The notes: generated by a model not told the origin, from the letters alone. Positions 42,372 through 51,751 are shown, counted from the first letter of the stretch. The stretch is DNA of 64,000 nt from Halomonas beimenensis (GCF_002549795.1 NZ_CP021435.1:1240001-1304000); one strand, 5' to 3'. Numbers and translations are program-made.

Positions 42372-43283
42372 ATGATCAGACAACGCACCCTCAAGAACGT
42401 CATCCGCGCCACCGGCGTCGGCCTGCATTCGGGGAAGAAGGTCTACCTGACCCTGCGCCCGGCGCCGGTCGATACCGGCATCGTCTTCGTGCGCACCGAC
42501 CTGGAGCCCGAGGTGCAGATCCCCGCGCGGGCCGAGAACGTCGCCGACACTACCCTGTGCACCGCCTTGTCCCAGGACGGCGTCAAGGTGGCCACCGTGG
42601 AGCACCTGATGTCCGCCCTGGCCGGCCTGGGGATCGACAACGCCTACGTGGACGTCAGTGCTCCCGAGGTGCCGATCATGGACGGCAGTGCCGGCCCCTT
42701 CGTCTTCCTGATCCAGTCCGCCGGCATCGCCGAGCAGAACGCGCCCAAGAAGTTCATCCGCATCAAGCGCGAAGTGGTGGTGCGTGACGGCGACAAGGAG
42801 GCCATCTTCCTTCCCCATCACGGCTTCAAGGTGTCCTTCGCCATCGACTTCGACCACCCGGTCTTCGAGGACCAGAAGCAGACCGCGATGGTCGATTTCT
42901 CCACGACCTCGTTCGTCAAGGAGGTGTCGCGGGCCCGGACCTTCGGCTTCATGCGTGACCTGGAGCACCTCCGGTCCAACAATCTGGCGCTGGGCGGCAG
43001 CCTCGACAATGCCATCGTGGTCGATGACTACCGCATCGTGAACGAGGGTGGGCTGCGCTACGACGACGAGTTCGTCAAGCACAAGGTGCTCGATGCCATC
43101 GGCGACCTCTACCAGCTCGGCCACAGCCTGATCGGCGAGTTTCGTGGCGTGAAGTCCGGTCATGCCCTGAACAACCAGCTGTGTCGCGCCCTGATGGAGA
43201 CGGCGGACGCCTGGGAAATCGTCACCTTCGAGGACGAGGCCGCCAAGGCGCCGATCTCCTACGCCGCACCGGCCATGGCCTGA
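42372..43283 (+). CDS. lpxC: UDP-3-O-acyl-GlcNAc deacetylase
   Basis: A 303-residue zinc hydrolase for the committed step of lipid A synthesis. Zinc ligands His78 (TVEHLMSAL) and the HKVLDAIGD motif (His and Asp) are present, as is the catalytic His in SGHALNN. The length is that of the E. coli enzyme. It follows ftsZ with a 112-nt gap containing its own promoter. Confidence 0.98.
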   Translation: MIRQRTLKNVIRATGVGLHSGKKVYLTLRPAPVDTGIVFVRTDLEPEVQIPARAENVADTTLCTALSQDGVKVATVEHLMSALAGLGIDNAYVDVSAPEVPIMDGSAGPFVFLIQSAGIAEQNAPKKFIRIKREVVVRDGDKEAIFLPHHGFKVSFAIDFDHPVFEDQKQTAMVDFSTTSFVKEVSRARTFGFMRDLEHLRSNNLALGGSLDNAIVVDDYRIVNEGGLRYDDEFVKHKVLDAIGDLYQLGHSLIGEFRGVKSGHALNNQLCRALMETADAWEIVTFEDEAAKAPISYAAPAMA

Positions 43284-43289
43284 GCCGGA

Positions 43290-43375
43290 CCCGGCTTCGC
43301 CGGGAGCTGTAAGCCTCCGGCTCCGCCGGGAGGCGTAAGCTGGAAGAGCGCCGCTTCGCGGCCGGAAGCTGGAAG
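43290..43375. repeat. hairpin-plus-CTGGAAG modules after lpxC
   Basis: Three GC hairpins (CCCGGCTTCGCCGGG at 43290-43304, CCTCCGGCTCCGCCGGGAGG at 43314-43333, and one around 43349-43363) are separated by AGCTGTAAG, GTAAGCTGGAAG and AAGCTGGAAG. The design is the same as at 15613-15720. They end directly before the lpxC terminator. Confidence 0.75.
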
Positions 43376-43377
43376 AC

Positions 43378-43412
43378 AAACAACCCCGCTGGGCCTTCCA
43401 GCGGGGTTGTTT
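43378..43412. terminator. terminator between lpxC and dciA
   Basis: A 12-bp stem CAACCCCGCTGG / CCAGCGGGGTTG with a 5-nt loop, flanked by AAA and TTT, lies between converging genes. Confidence 0.9.
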
Positions 43413-43461
43413 CATATCAGGTCCTGGCTGTGCTGCGTTCGCGCTTCCAGCTTGGCGGGGC

Positions 43462-43923
43462 TTACGGGTCTCGTTCGGCGTGGGAGGCGAGCCGTTCCAG
43501 GGCGCGCTTGAGCCCCGGGTCGTCCACGTCGGCCGCACAGCTCGACAGCTCGTCGGCGGCGCGAGACGTCAGCCGACGAGTCTGGCGGGGCGGTGCCTTG
43601 GGAGGGCGCACCGGGCGGACCTTGAGCTCGAACCCCGTCACCGCGGCGAAGGCCGGAAGCTGGTGGAGCAGCTCCAGCAGGCGCGGCTGTTCGTAGCGCA
43701 AGCGGGTCAGCCAGACGGCGCGGTCGGTGATGAGGGTCAGCCGTCCCTGGTGGAAGCCCCCGACGAAGAGGTGCTCGCCGAGCTCCCCGGGCAGGTGGTC
43801 GCGGAGGTGGCGTTGCGCCTGGTCGATCAGGCGCGCCCGCCGCATCAGGTCGCCGAGTTCGCCACCGCCGCCCAGCAGCCGGGACATGGGCTGTGCTCGG
43901 AACCGCTTAACCTTTATACTCAT
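43462..43923 (-). CDS. dciA: replicative helicase loader DciA (DUF721)
   Basis: A 153-residue DUF721 protein. The conserved core covers LDQAQRHL-type sequence through HLFVGGFHQGRLTLITDRAVWLTRLRY (shown in parts: LIDQAQRHLRDHLP, RLTLITDRAVWLTRLRY) and the FAAVTGFELKVRPV end. Such proteins (DciA) load DnaB in bacteria that lack DnaC/DnaI. The ATG at 43923 has a weak GGGAAA upstream. Its position between lpxC and secA, in reverse orientation, matches Pseudomonas. Confidence 0.85.
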   Translation of the reverse strand: MSIKVKRFRAQPMSRLLGGGGELGDLMRRARLIDQAQRHLRDHLPGELGEHLFVGGFHQGRLTLITDRAVWLTRLRYEQPRLLELLHQLPAFAAVTGFELKVRPVRPPKAPPRQTRRLTSRAADELSSCAADVDDPGLKRALERLASHAERDP

Positions 43924-44028
43924 CAGCTTGTTTCCCGGGGTCCGGACCCTGGATCGATCGACGTCGGCCACCCGCCGGCGGCACTGGAATGACGTAGCCT
44001 AGCACAGGCACGGGAGTCCCACGACAGC

Positions 44029-44433
44029 ATGACCCACCTCACCGCGGAACGTCCCTCGTCCGACCTCGCCCGGGGCCTGCGCCCGATCGAGGATGCGGCG
44101 CGTCGTCCGCGGGTGTCCGGGCACCGTCAGGCGCCCTGGTGGCTCGCCGGCCTGCTGGTGGGCTGCCTGCTCCCGGCGGGACTCGCCCAGCTGGACTCGA
44201 CCCGGCATGTCGAGCGCGTCATCCAGATCTGCATCCTGGCGCCGGCGCTGATCCGGGCCAGTTCCCGGCTCCAGGCCCGGCGTCGCGCCACTCGCCGCTG
44301 GCCGCCCGGACCGCGTCCCGCGTCGATCGGGCTCGCCCTCCGTCACGAGCCAATGGATTCGCCGCCATGCCGGGCCGTGGCCGCGCATGACGTGCTGACC
44401 CGTCGGGGGCCGCCAGTCGCCGGTCGACCCTGA
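44029..44433 (+). CDS. signal-peptide leader upstream of secA, candidate SecM-type regulator
   Basis: A 134-residue ORF I cannot assign by strong homology. A 35-residue basic N-terminus precedes a signal-peptide-like hydrophobic segment (about 36-53, [18 protein letters not shown]), then a patch [12 protein letters not shown] (64-75) and an Arg/Pro-rich tail ending [12 protein letters not shown]. coli SecM, encoded at the same place, also has a long n-region, a signal peptide and an arrest motif ending RAGP near its stop. Here RRGP is at 125-128, six residues from the end. The stop is 56 nt before secA, and its last codons pair with the secA ribosome-binding site. GGGAG lies 12 nt before the ATG. 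Confidence 0.6.
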   Translation: MTHLTAERPSSDLARGLRPIEDAARRPRVSGHRQAPWWLAGLLVGCLLPAGLAQLDSTRHVERVIQICILAPALIRASSRLQARRRATRRWPPGPRPASIGLALRHEPMDSPPCRAVAAHDVLTRRGPPVAGRP

Positions 44434-44482
44434 ACGACGAGCGGCGGGGCAACCCCGGCCGGAAGCATCACGCAGCGACTGG
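44413..44482 (+). promoter_or_regulatory. inverted repeat that may mask the secA ribosome-binding site
   Basis: CCAGTCGC (44413-44420, codons 129-131 of the leader ORF) and GCGACTGG (44475-44482) are perfectly complementary. The 3' arm covers the GG of the only SD-like GGA before the secA ATG at 44490. A 5-bp GC hairpin (44445-44457) sits inside the loop. A ribosome paused at the RRGPP segment would cover the 5' arm. The pairing is seen; the regulation is inferred. Confidence 0.5.
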
Positions 44483-44489
44483 ATCCTTC

Positions 44490-47228
44490 ATGATCAATAC
44501 ATTGTTACGCAAGGTCGTCGGCTCCAAGAACGACCGAGAAATCAAGCGCATGGGCCGCACCGTGGCGCGTGTCAATGCCCTCGAGAGCGAGCTCGAGGCG
44601 CTCAGCGACGAAGCGCTCAAGGCGCGCACGCCGGCCTTTCGCGAGCGCCTGGCGGGCGGCGAGTCCCTCGATGCCCTGCTCCCGGAGGCTTTCGCCACGG
44701 TGCGCGAGGCAGGCAAGCGTGTCATGGGCATGCGCCATTTCGACGTCCAGATGATCGGTGGCATCACCCTCCATGACGGTCGCATCGCCGAGATGAAGAC
44801 CGGGGAAGGCAAGACCCTGGTGGCCACCCTGGCGGTCTACCTCAATGCCCTGCCGGGCGAAGGCGTGCACGTGGTCACGGTGAACGACTACCTGGCTCGC
44901 CGTGATGCCGACTGGATGCGTCCCCTCTACGAGTTCCTGGGACTCTCCGTGGGGACCATCTATGCCGGCCAGACCCCTGAGGAAAAGCGGGCCGCCTACG
45001 CCTGCGACATCACCTACGGGACCAACAACGAGTTCGGCTTCGACTACCTGCGTGACAACATGGCCTTCTCGCTGGAGGACAAGGTCCAGCGGGGGCTGAG
45101 CTTCGCCATCGTCGACGAGGTGGACTCCATCCTCATCGACGAGGCGCGCACCCCGCTGATCATCTCCGGGGCGGTGGACGAGAACACCGAGCTCTACAAG
45201 GTCGTGGACCGGCTGGCGGTGAACCTTGCGCCCTGCACCGACGAGGAAGACCCGGAGAGCGGTGACTTCACCCTGGACGAGAAGCAGAAGCAGGTGGAGC
45301 TCACCGAGGGCGGCCACAACAAGGTCGAGGAGCTGATGCGCTCCGAGGGGCTGCTGGGCGAGGAGGACTCGCTCTACGCGGCCCAGAACCTCAACCTGCT
45401 GCAGCACATGCACTCGGCGCTGCGCGCCCGCCACCTCTATCACCGCGACGTGGACTATATCGTCAACGATGGCCAGGTGGTGATCGTCGACGAGCACACC
45501 GGTCGCACCATGCCGGGCCGGCGCTGGTCCGAGGGCCTGCACCAGGCGGTGGAGGCCAAGGAAGGGGTGCCGGTGCAACGGGAGAGCCAGACGCTCGCCT
45601 CGACGACCTTCCAGAACTACTTCCGTCTCTACGACAAGCTGTCCGGCATGACCGGCACCGCCGACACCGAGGCCTTCGAGTTCCGCCAGATCTACGGCCT
45701 GGACGTGGTGGTGATCCCCACCAACAAGCCGCTGATCCGCCAGGACATGAACGACCTGGTGTACCTCACCGCCGAGGAGAAGTTCGAGGCCATCATCGCC
45801 GATGTCAGGGCGCAGACCGAGGCCGGCCGCCCCGTGCTGGTGGGCACCGCTTCCATCGAGACCTCCGAGTACCTGGCGGGGCTCATGAGGCAGGCCGGGC
45901 TCGCCTTCAACGTGCTCAACGCCAAGCAGCACCAGAGCGAGGCCCAGATCATCGCCCAGGCCGGCCGACCCGGAGCCATCACCATCGCCACCAACATGGC
46001 AGGTCGCGGCACCGACATCGTGCTGGGCGGCAACTGGGAGGCCGAGGCGGCCCAGCTGGAGGCGCCCAGCGAGGACCAGATCGAGCGGCTCAAGGCAGAA
46101 TGGCAGGCACGCCACGAGGCGGTACTCGCCGCCGGCGGCCTGCACGTGATCGGTTCCGAGCGCCACGAGTCCCGACGCATCGACAACCAGCTTCGCGGCC
46201 GCGCCGGTCGCCAGGGCGACCCGGGGTCGACGCGGTTCTTCCTGTCCCTGGAAGACAACCTGATGCGCCTGTTCGGCTCCGACCGGGTGCAGCGCCTGAT
46301 GCAGGCCCTGGGCCTGGAGCGTGGCGAGGCCATCGAGCACAAGATGGTCTCCAACGCGGTGGAACGGGCCCAGAAGAAGGTCGAGGGCCGCAACTTCGAT
46401 ATCCGCAAGCAGCTGCTCGAGTACGACGACGTGGCCAACGACCAGCGCCGGGTCATCTACGAGCAGCGCAACGAGATCCTCGCCGCCGACGACGTCTCCG
46501 AGAACGTCGCCGGCATCCGGGCCGAGGTGCTCGACGAGGCGATCAGCGAGTTCGTGCCGCCCCAGAGCCTGCCGGAGCAGTGGGATCTGGCCGGCCTGGA
46601 GGCCCATCTCAAGGCCGAGTTCAACCTCGAGGCGCCGGTGGTCCAGTGGGCCGAGGAGGACGACCGTTTCCATGAGGAGCGGCTCCGGGAACGCCTCCAG
46701 GACATGCATCGCCAGGCCTACGAGGAGAAGGTCGAGATCGCCGGTCCCGAGCTGATGCGGCGTTTCGAGAAGCAGGTGATGCTTCAGGTGCTGGACACCC
46801 GCTGGAAGGAGCACCTGCAGTCCATGGATCACCTGCGCCGAGGCATCCACCTGCGGGGTTACGCCCAGAAGAATCCCAAGCAGGAATACAAGCGCGAGTC
46901 CTTCGAGCTGTTCCAGATGTTGCTCACCAACATCAAGGCCGATGTCACGCGCATCCTCAGTCACGTCAAGGTGCGGCGTCCCGAGGAGGTCGAGGCCCTG
47001 GAGCGACAGCGCCGCGAGGCCCTGGAGCGCGAGAAGGCGTCCGCCGCCAGCCGGCATGACGCCCCCGAGGCGGCCACCGACGGCGAGGAGCGCCCGGCGG
47101 CGGCCGCCCCGGCGCCGGGCGCCGACGGTCGCCCGATGCGCCGGGAGGGACCCAAGGTCGGCCGCAACGATCCCTGTCCCTGCGGGTCGGGCAAGAAGTT
47201 CAAGCAGTGCTGCGGCAAACTCAGCTGA
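44490..47228 (+). CDS. secA: preprotein translocase ATPase SecA
   Basis: A 912-residue motor that drives Sec-dependent export through SecYEG. Walker [10 protein letters not shown] is near residue 105, the DEAD-like [20 protein letters not shown] follows, and the NMAGRGTDI and RGRAGRQGD helicase motifs are intact. The C-terminus has the zinc-binding tail [13 protein letters not shown] that binds SecB. Only a weak GGA serves as the ribosome-binding site, consistent with regulation by the upstream ORF. Confidence 0.98.
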   Translation: MINTLLRKVVGSKNDREIKRMGRTVARVNALESELEALSDEALKARTPAFRERLAGGESLDALLPEAFATVREAGKRVMGMRHFDVQMIGGITLHDGRIAEMKTGEGKTLVATLAVYLNALPGEGVHVVTVNDYLARRDADWMRPLYEFLGLSVGTIYAGQTPEEKRAAYACDITYGTNNEFGFDYLRDNMAFSLEDKVQRGLSFAIVDEVDSILIDEARTPLIISGAVDENTELYKVVDRLAVNLAPCTDEEDPESGDFTLDEKQKQVELTEGGHNKVEELMRSEGLLGEEDSLYAAQNLNLLQHMHSALRARHLYHRDVDYIVNDGQVVIVDEHTGRTMPGRRWSEGLHQAVEAKEGVPVQRESQTLASTTFQNYFRLYDKLSGMTGTADTEAFEFRQIYGLDVVVIPTNKPLIRQDMNDLVYLTAEEKFEAIIADVRAQTEAGRPVLVGTASIETSEYLAGLMRQAGLAFNVLNAKQHQSEAQIIAQAGRPGAITIATNMAGRGTDIVLGGNWEAEAAQLEAPSEDQIERLKAEWQARHEAVLAAGGLHVIGSERHESRRIDNQLRGRAGRQGDPGSTRFFLSLEDNLMRLFGSDRVQRLMQALGLERGEAIEHKMVSNAVERAQKKVEGRNFDIRKQLLEYDDVANDQRRVIYEQRNEILAADDVSENVAGIRAEVLDEAISEFVPPQSLPEQWDLAGLEAHLKAEFNLEAPVVQWAEEDDRFHEERLRERLQDMHRQAYEEKVEIAGPELMRRFEKQVMLQVLDTRWKEHLQSMDHLRRGIHLRGYAQKNPKQEYKRESFELFQMLLTNIKADVTRILSHVKVRRPEEVEALERQRREALEREKASAASRHDAPEAATDGEERPAAAAPAPGADGRPMRREGPKVGRNDPCPCGSGKKFKQCCGKLS

Positions 47229-47324
47229 GTCGGGCAACGGGCTGCGGATCAGACCTGGCGAGGCGCAGCCCACCAGGCTGCTCGAGGCCCGAAGCTCGAA
47301 GCGAATTCATACAGGAGACAAGCG

Positions 47325-48554
47325 ATGGCAGTGGGGCCTGCAAGCTTTCCGGACATGCCGGTGATCGAGGGGCTGCGCCTGGGGACCGCCCGGGCCGGGA
47401 TCAAGACGGCCGGACGACGTGACCTGGTGGTGATCGAGGTGCCGCAGGGGGCGACCGTGGCCGGTACCTTCACCCGGAACGCCTTCTGTGCCGCACCGGT
47501 GAGCGTGGCTCGCGAGCACCTGGCAAGCTGCAGGATGCGAGGCGAGGCGCCGCGCTACCTGGTGGTCAACACCGGCAATGCCAATGCCGGCACCGGCGAC
47601 ATCGGGTTGCGCGATGCCCGTGATACCTGTGCCGAGCTGGCCCATCTGGCCGGCGTGGCCGCGAACCAGGTCCTGCCGTTCTCCACCGGGGTGATCGGCG
47701 AGACCCTGCCCATGGAGCGCCTGCTGGCCGGCCTGCCCGAGGCCCTGCGCGGTCTGGACGAGGGAGCCGAGGGCTGGGCCGCCGCGGGCGAGGGCATCCT
47801 GACCACCGATACCCGGCCCAAGGGGGCCAGCGTGACCGTACGCCTGGGTGACGAGACGGTCACGATCAACGGCATCAGCAAGGGCTCGGGCATGATCAAG
47901 CCGAACATGGCGACCATGCTGGGCTTCGTGGCCACCGACGCGGCCATCGCCCCCTCGCTGCTCGACGAGCTGCTGCGCGAGACCGTGGCCCGTTCCTTCA
48001 ATTGCATCACGGTCGACGGCGATACCTCCACCAACGACGCCTGCATGTTGATCGCCACCGGGCGGGGAGCCAGGGTCGACGACGAGCACCGCCTGGCCGT
48101 CTTTCGTGACGCCCTCCAGGGCTTGATGATCGAGCTGGCCCAGGCCATCGTCCGCGACGGCGAGGGGGCCACCAAGTTCGTCAGCCTGCAGGTCGACGGG
48201 GCGGTGACGCGCGAGGAGGCCCTGGACGTGGCCTTCACGGTGGCGCACTCGCCGCTGGTCAAGACGGCGCTCGCGGCCAGCGACGCCAACTGGGGGCGTA
48301 TCCTCGCGGCGGTGGGACGGGCCCCGGTGGAGGACTTCGACGTGTCCCGGGTGACCATCGACCTGGGCGAGGTGCGGCTGGTGGAGCACGGCGGCTGTGC
48401 CGCCGGTTACACCGAGGAGGCCGGCAGCGCGGTGATGGCCCGGGAGGAGATCGCCATTCGGATCGCCCTCGGCCGCGGGGAACGCAGTGCCACCGTCTGG
48501 ACCACGGACCTGACCCGCGAATACGTCGCCATCAACGCCGACTATCGCAGCTGA
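47325..48554 (+). CDS. argJ: bifunctional glutamate N-acetyltransferase/amino-acid acetyltransferase
   Basis: A 409-residue ArgJ that recycles the acetyl group from N-acetylornithine to glutamate (arginine synthesis). The precursor self-cleaves before the Thr of IKPNMATMLGF to give alpha and beta chains; the site is intact near residue 205. The oxyanion segment FSTGVIGE is present. CAGGAG precedes the ATG. Synteny with secA and the Nudix gene is as in Pseudomonas. Confidence 0.95.
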   Translation: MAVGPASFPDMPVIEGLRLGTARAGIKTAGRRDLVVIEVPQGATVAGTFTRNAFCAAPVSVAREHLASCRMRGEAPRYLVVNTGNANAGTGDIGLRDARDTCAELAHLAGVAANQVLPFSTGVIGETLPMERLLAGLPEALRGLDEGAEGWAAAGEGILTTDTRPKGASVTVRLGDETVTINGISKGSGMIKPNMATMLGFVATDAAIAPSLLDELLRETVARSFNCITVDGDTSTNDACMLIATGRGARVDDEHRLAVFRDALQGLMIELAQAIVRDGEGATKFVSLQVDGAVTREEALDVAFTVAHSPLVKTALAASDANWGRILAAVGRAPVEDFDVSRVTIDLGEVRLVEHGGCAAGYTEEAGSAVMAREEIAIRIALGRGERSATVWTTDLTREYVAINADYRS

Positions 48555-48625
48555 GCCTCCGCTCCTACCTCGACTCAAGAGCAACCCCCGCCCTCCGGTC
48601 GCGGGAATCAAGTTGGATAAGGTGA

Positions 48626-49582
48626 ATGAACGCAATGGTGAAGAGAAGGGTGCATGTGGCGGCGGCCGCCATCATCAGCGCCGACGGTCGTGAGGTGCTG
48701 CTCGCCCGGCGCCCGTCCAACGTCGATCACGGCGGCCTCTGGGAGTTTCCCGGCGGCAAGCTGGCGCCCTACGAGACGGGCCTCGAGGCGCTCAAGCGCG
48801 AGCTTCACGAGGAGCTGGGCGTGGAGATCCGCCGCGCCCAGCCGCTGATCCGCATCCACCACGAGTATTCCGACAAGCACATCCTGCTCGACGTCTGGCA
48901 GGTGCATGATTTCGCCGGCGAGCCCTTCGGCCGCGAGGGGCAAGCGGTGCGCTGGGTGCCCATGGAGGAGCTGATCAACTACCCTTTCCCGGCCGCCAAC
49001 CTGCCGATCCTGCGTGCGGTGATGCTGCCCACCGAATACCTGATCACCGGGGAGGAGGACGACGAGAGCACCTTCCTGGGCCGTCTCGAGCGAGCGCTCA
49101 CCGAGGATGGGGTGCGCCTGGTGCAGCTGCGGGCCAAGGAACTGGAACGTGAGGCCTACCCCGCCCGGGCGGAGCAGGCCCTGGGCCTGTGCCGTCGCCA
49201 CGGCGCGCGGCTGGTGCTCAATGGCGAGCCGGAGCTGCTGGAGGCGCTGGACGCCGACGGCGTCCACCTGACCAGCGAGCGCTTGATGCGCCTGGAGCGG
49301 CGGCCGGTGGCCGAGGGCAAGTGGTTGTCGGCCTCGACCCATGACCGCGAGCAGCTGGCCCAGGCCCATCGCATCGGCTGCGACTTCGTCACGCTCTCGC
49401 CGCTGCGCACGACGCCTTCCCACCCGGAGGTGGCGCCGATCGGCTGGCACGACTTCCAGCAGCTGGTCGAGCACGCCGGGATGCCGGTCTTCGCCCTGGG
49501 CGGCATGACCCGCTTCGACGCCAACCACGCGCGCGCCGTGGGGGCCCAGGGGATCGCCTCGATCCGGGATTTCTGGAAGTAG
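48626..49582 (+). CDS. Nudix (MutT-like) hydrolase fused to a ThiE-like domain
   Basis: A 318-residue two-domain protein. The N-terminal half (about 1-135) is a MutT-type Nudix hydrolase with an intact Nudix box from Gly44 to Val66 (GKLAPYETGLEALKREL, HEELGV). The C-terminal half (about 150-318) is a TIM-barrel domain like thiamine-phosphate synthase (VRLVQLRAKE, DADGVHLTSERL, PVFALGGM). Pseudomonas has the same fusion next to argJ. Sanitation of 8-oxo-dGTP is likely; the role of the ThiE-like half is unknown. A second in-frame ATG lies at 48635. Confidence 0.9.
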   Translation: MNAMVKRRVHVAAAAIISADGREVLLARRPSNVDHGGLWEFPGGKLAPYETGLEALKRELHEELGVEIRRAQPLIRIHHEYSDKHILLDVWQVHDFAGEPFGREGQAVRWVPMEELINYPFPAANLPILRAVMLPTEYLITGEEDDESTFLGRLERALTEDGVRLVQLRAKELEREAYPARAEQALGLCRRHGARLVLNGEPELLEALDADGVHLTSERLMRLERRPVAEGKWLSASTHDREQLAQAHRIGCDFVTLSPLRTTPSHPEVAPIGWHDFQQLVEHAGMPVFALGGMTRFDANHARAVGAQGIASIRDFWK

Positions 49583-49600
49583 GCGCGAGCGCCGAGCTAC

Positions 49601-49642
49601 AAGCAAAACCCCCGAAGGTGGAAGCCTTCGGGGGTTTTGCTT
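49601..49642. terminator. strong bidirectional terminator after the Nudix gene
   Basis: An 18-bp perfect stem (AAGCAAAACCCCCGAAGG and its complement) with a 6-nt loop, an A-rich 5' side and T-rich 3' side, lies between converging genes. Confidence 0.93.
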
Positions 49643-49669
49643 TTGCCCGGTCTGGGATCAAGCTGCTGA

Positions 49670-49767
49670 CTTGCAGCTTGCAGCTTGCAGCTTGCAGCTT
49701 GCAGCTTGCAGCTTGCAGCTTGCAGCTTGCAGCTTGCAGCTTGCAGCTTGCAGCTTGCAGCTTGCAG
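49670..49767. repeat. tandem array, fourteen copies of CTTGCAG
   Basis: Fourteen exact head-to-tail heptamers, differing by one base (C to G at position 4) from the CTTCCAG array at 15761-15830. It lies between the Nudix gene terminator and the 3' end of aguB. Read on the minus strand it would give a Lys-Leu-Gln-Ala-Ala-Ser-Cys repeat, which I regard as an artefact. Confidence 0.97.
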
Positions 49768-49787
49768 CTTGAGCGCGTGAAGCGCGC

Positions 49788-50690
49788 TCAGTCCCGATAG
49801 CGCCGGGTCAGGTCGCCATAGGCGTCGATGCGGCGGTCGCGCAGGTAGGGCCAGATCCGCCGGATGTCCTCGCCGCGATCCAGGTCCAGGGTCACCAGCA
49901 GGCGCTCGGCCTCCTCGCCGGCATGGGCCAGCAGTTCCCCCTGGGGGCCGCAGATGAAGCTCCCGCCCCAGAAGTCGATGCCCGGGCTCACGCCGGAATG
50001 ATCGGGCTCGTGGCCCACCCGGTTGGCCGCCACCACCGGCAGGCCGTTGGCCACCGCATGGCTGCGCTGGATCAGCGTCCAGGCATCCTTCTGGCGGGCC
50101 TTCTCGTCGGCATCGTCCGGCGGGTGCCAGCCGATGGCGGTGGGATAGAGCAGCAGCTCCGCGCCGGCCATAGCCATGAGTCGGGCGGCCTCGGGGTACC
50201 ACTGGTCCCAGCAGACCAGCACGCCGAGCCGGCCCACCGAGGTGTCGATGGGCTGGAAGCCCTGGCCGCGATCCGCGTCGTGATCCCCCGGGGTGAAGTA
50301 GAACTTCTCGTAGAAACCGGGATCGTCGGGAATGTGCATCTTGCGGTAGTGGCCTACCCGGCCCCGTTCCCGATCATAGACCACGGCGGTGTTGTGGTAG
50401 ACGCCGGGAGCCCGGCGCTCGAACAGCGAGCCCAACAGCACGATGCCGAGTTCCGCGGCCAGGCCCGCCAGCCGCAGGCCGGTGGGGCCGTCCAGGGGCT
50501 CGGCCAGGTCGAAGAGTTCGACATCCTCGTACTGGCAGAAGTAGTGGGTGGCGTGGAGCTCCTGGAGCACCACCAGCTCGGCCCCGGCGGCGGCCAGCTC
50601 GCGAATGCCGGCCTCGCTCTCGGCCAGGCTGCGTTCCTTGTCGGGCCAGGCGGGCTGCTGGACCAGGCCGACCTTGAGGGTACGGGTCAT
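49788..50690 (-). CDS. aguB: N-carbamoylputrescine amidase
   Basis: A 300-residue nitrilase-family enzyme that hydrolyses N-carbamoylputrescine to putrescine, ammonia and CO2. The catalytic triad is Glu44 (VLQELHAT), Lys117 (HYRKMHIP) and Cys160 (CWDQWYPEAAR). It follows aguA with a 4-nt overlap, so the two steps from agmatine to putrescine are made together. Confidence 0.95.
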   Translation of the reverse strand: MTRTLKVGLVQQPAWPDKERSLAESEAGIRELAAAGAELVVLQELHATHYFCQYEDVELFDLAEPLDGPTGLRLAGLAAELGIVLLGSLFERRAPGVYHNTAVVYDRERGRVGHYRKMHIPDDPGFYEKFYFTPGDHDADRGQGFQPIDTSVGRLGVLVCWDQWYPEAARLMAMAGAELLLYPTAIGWHPPDDADEKARQKDAWTLIQRSHAVANGLPVVAANRVGHEPDHSGVSPGIDFWGGSFICGPQGELLAHAGEEAERLLVTLDLDRGEDIRRIWPYLRDRRIDAYGDLTRRYRD

Positions 50691-51751
50691 GACGTCTCTC
50701 CTTCATGGTGGCGGGTCCCGACGAGGGTCCCCCGGGGCAGTTGCATGGTCAGGCAGTGCAGGCTGCCATGCTGGCGGATCACGGTGCTGCAGTCGATGGG
50801 CAGGATGTCACGGTCCGGGAAGGCCTCGGCCAGCGCGTTCAGTGCCCGGAGGTCGGCGGCGTCCCCGTAGGCGGGCACCAGCACGGCTCCGTTGATGATC
50901 AGGAAATTGGCATAGGTCGCCGGCAGGCGGTGGCCGTCTTCGGGATCCAGGCAGGGGCGCGGCCAGGGCAGGGGGATCAGCCGGTAGGGCGTGCCGTCGA
51001 CCCGGCGGAGGGCCTGCAGTTCGCGCTCCATGGCGGAGAGCGCCGGGTAGTGCGGGTCTGTCTCGTCGTCGCAGCGCACATAGGCGATGGTCTTCGGGTC
51101 GCAGAAGCGCGCCAGGGTGTCCACATGACTGTCGGTGTCGTCGCCTTCCAGGTGGCCATGGGCCAGCCACAACACCCGCTCGATGCCGAGTTCCTCGCGG
51201 AGCCGGGCCTCGAGGTCGGTCCGGCCGAGCCCCGGGTTGCGGTTCTCGTTGAGCAGGCAGGCCTCGGTGGTGAGCAGGGTGCCCTGGCCGTCGGTGTCGA
51301 TCGCGCCTCCCTCGAGGACCAGGTCCCGGGACGCCAGGGGCGCGGCGGCGCCGCCGGCCTCGGCGAGCCGACGAGTCAGGCTGTCGTCACGGTCGGCCGG
51401 GAACTTGCCGCCCCAGCCGGTGAAGACGTAGTCGAGCAGCAGGGGGTATCCGTCCCGGGCGACCGCGATCGGCCCGTGATCCCGGGCCCAGGTGTCGTCG
51501 GCCTCGGCGACCACCAGGAGCAGCCGCTCCCCCGGGACGCCCCGATGCCGGAAGGTGTCGGCCAGGCGCTCGCGCGTGGCCTCGTCCGGCACGGCGACCA
51601 GCACCCGCTGATAGCGAGCGATGGCCACCACCAGGCTCTCCAGGCTCGCCTCGATGCGAGACAGCAGCGGTGCCCAGTCGCTCTCGGGCCCGGGCCAGGT
51701 CAGTTGAACGGCATCCTGGGGGTGCCACTCGGGGAGCAGGGTGACGGCCAT
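50687..51751 (-). CDS. aguA: agmatine deiminase
   Basis: A 354-residue peptidylarginine-deiminase-like enzyme that converts agmatine to N-carbamoylputrescine. The WARDHGPI segment, the LEGGAIDTDGQGTLLTTE region and the C-terminal active-site Cys333 (GSLHCLTMQLPRG) are intact. GAGGAGG precedes the ATG at 51751. Overlap with aguB suggests one operon transcribed away from lolC. Confidence 0.95.
   Translation of the reverse strand: MAVTLLPEWHPQDAVQLTWPGPESDWAPLLSRIEASLESLVVAIARYQRVLVAVPDEATRERLADTFRHRGVPGERLLLVVAEADDTWARDHGPIAVARDGYPLLLDYVFTGWGGKFPADRDDSLTRRLAEAGGAAAPLASRDLVLEGGAIDTDGQGTLLTTEACLLNENRNPGLGRTDLEARLREELGIERVLWLAHGHLEGDDTDSHVDTLARFCDPKTIAYVRCDDETDPHYPALSAMERELQALRRVDGTPYRLIPLPWPRPCLDPEDGHRLPATYANFLIINGAVLVPAYGDAADLRALNALAEAFPDRDILPIDCSTVIRQHGSLHCLTMQLPRGTLVGTRHHEGETS

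Noticed and set aside
43915..43920. TATACT as a -10 element for the ORF upstream of secA
   Set aside because: No -35 match at the right distance, and it would give a leader of over 100 nt; kept only as a note.
44505..47273. Open frame of over 900 codons antisense to secA
   Set aside because: It mirrors the secA codon pattern, has no recognisable domain and no ribosome-binding site.
49597..50202. Minus-strand frame reading through the heptamer array to give repeated KLQAASC
   Set aside because: The repeat translation is an artefact of a 7-bp unit; the rest overlaps aguB in another frame and includes a strong terminator.
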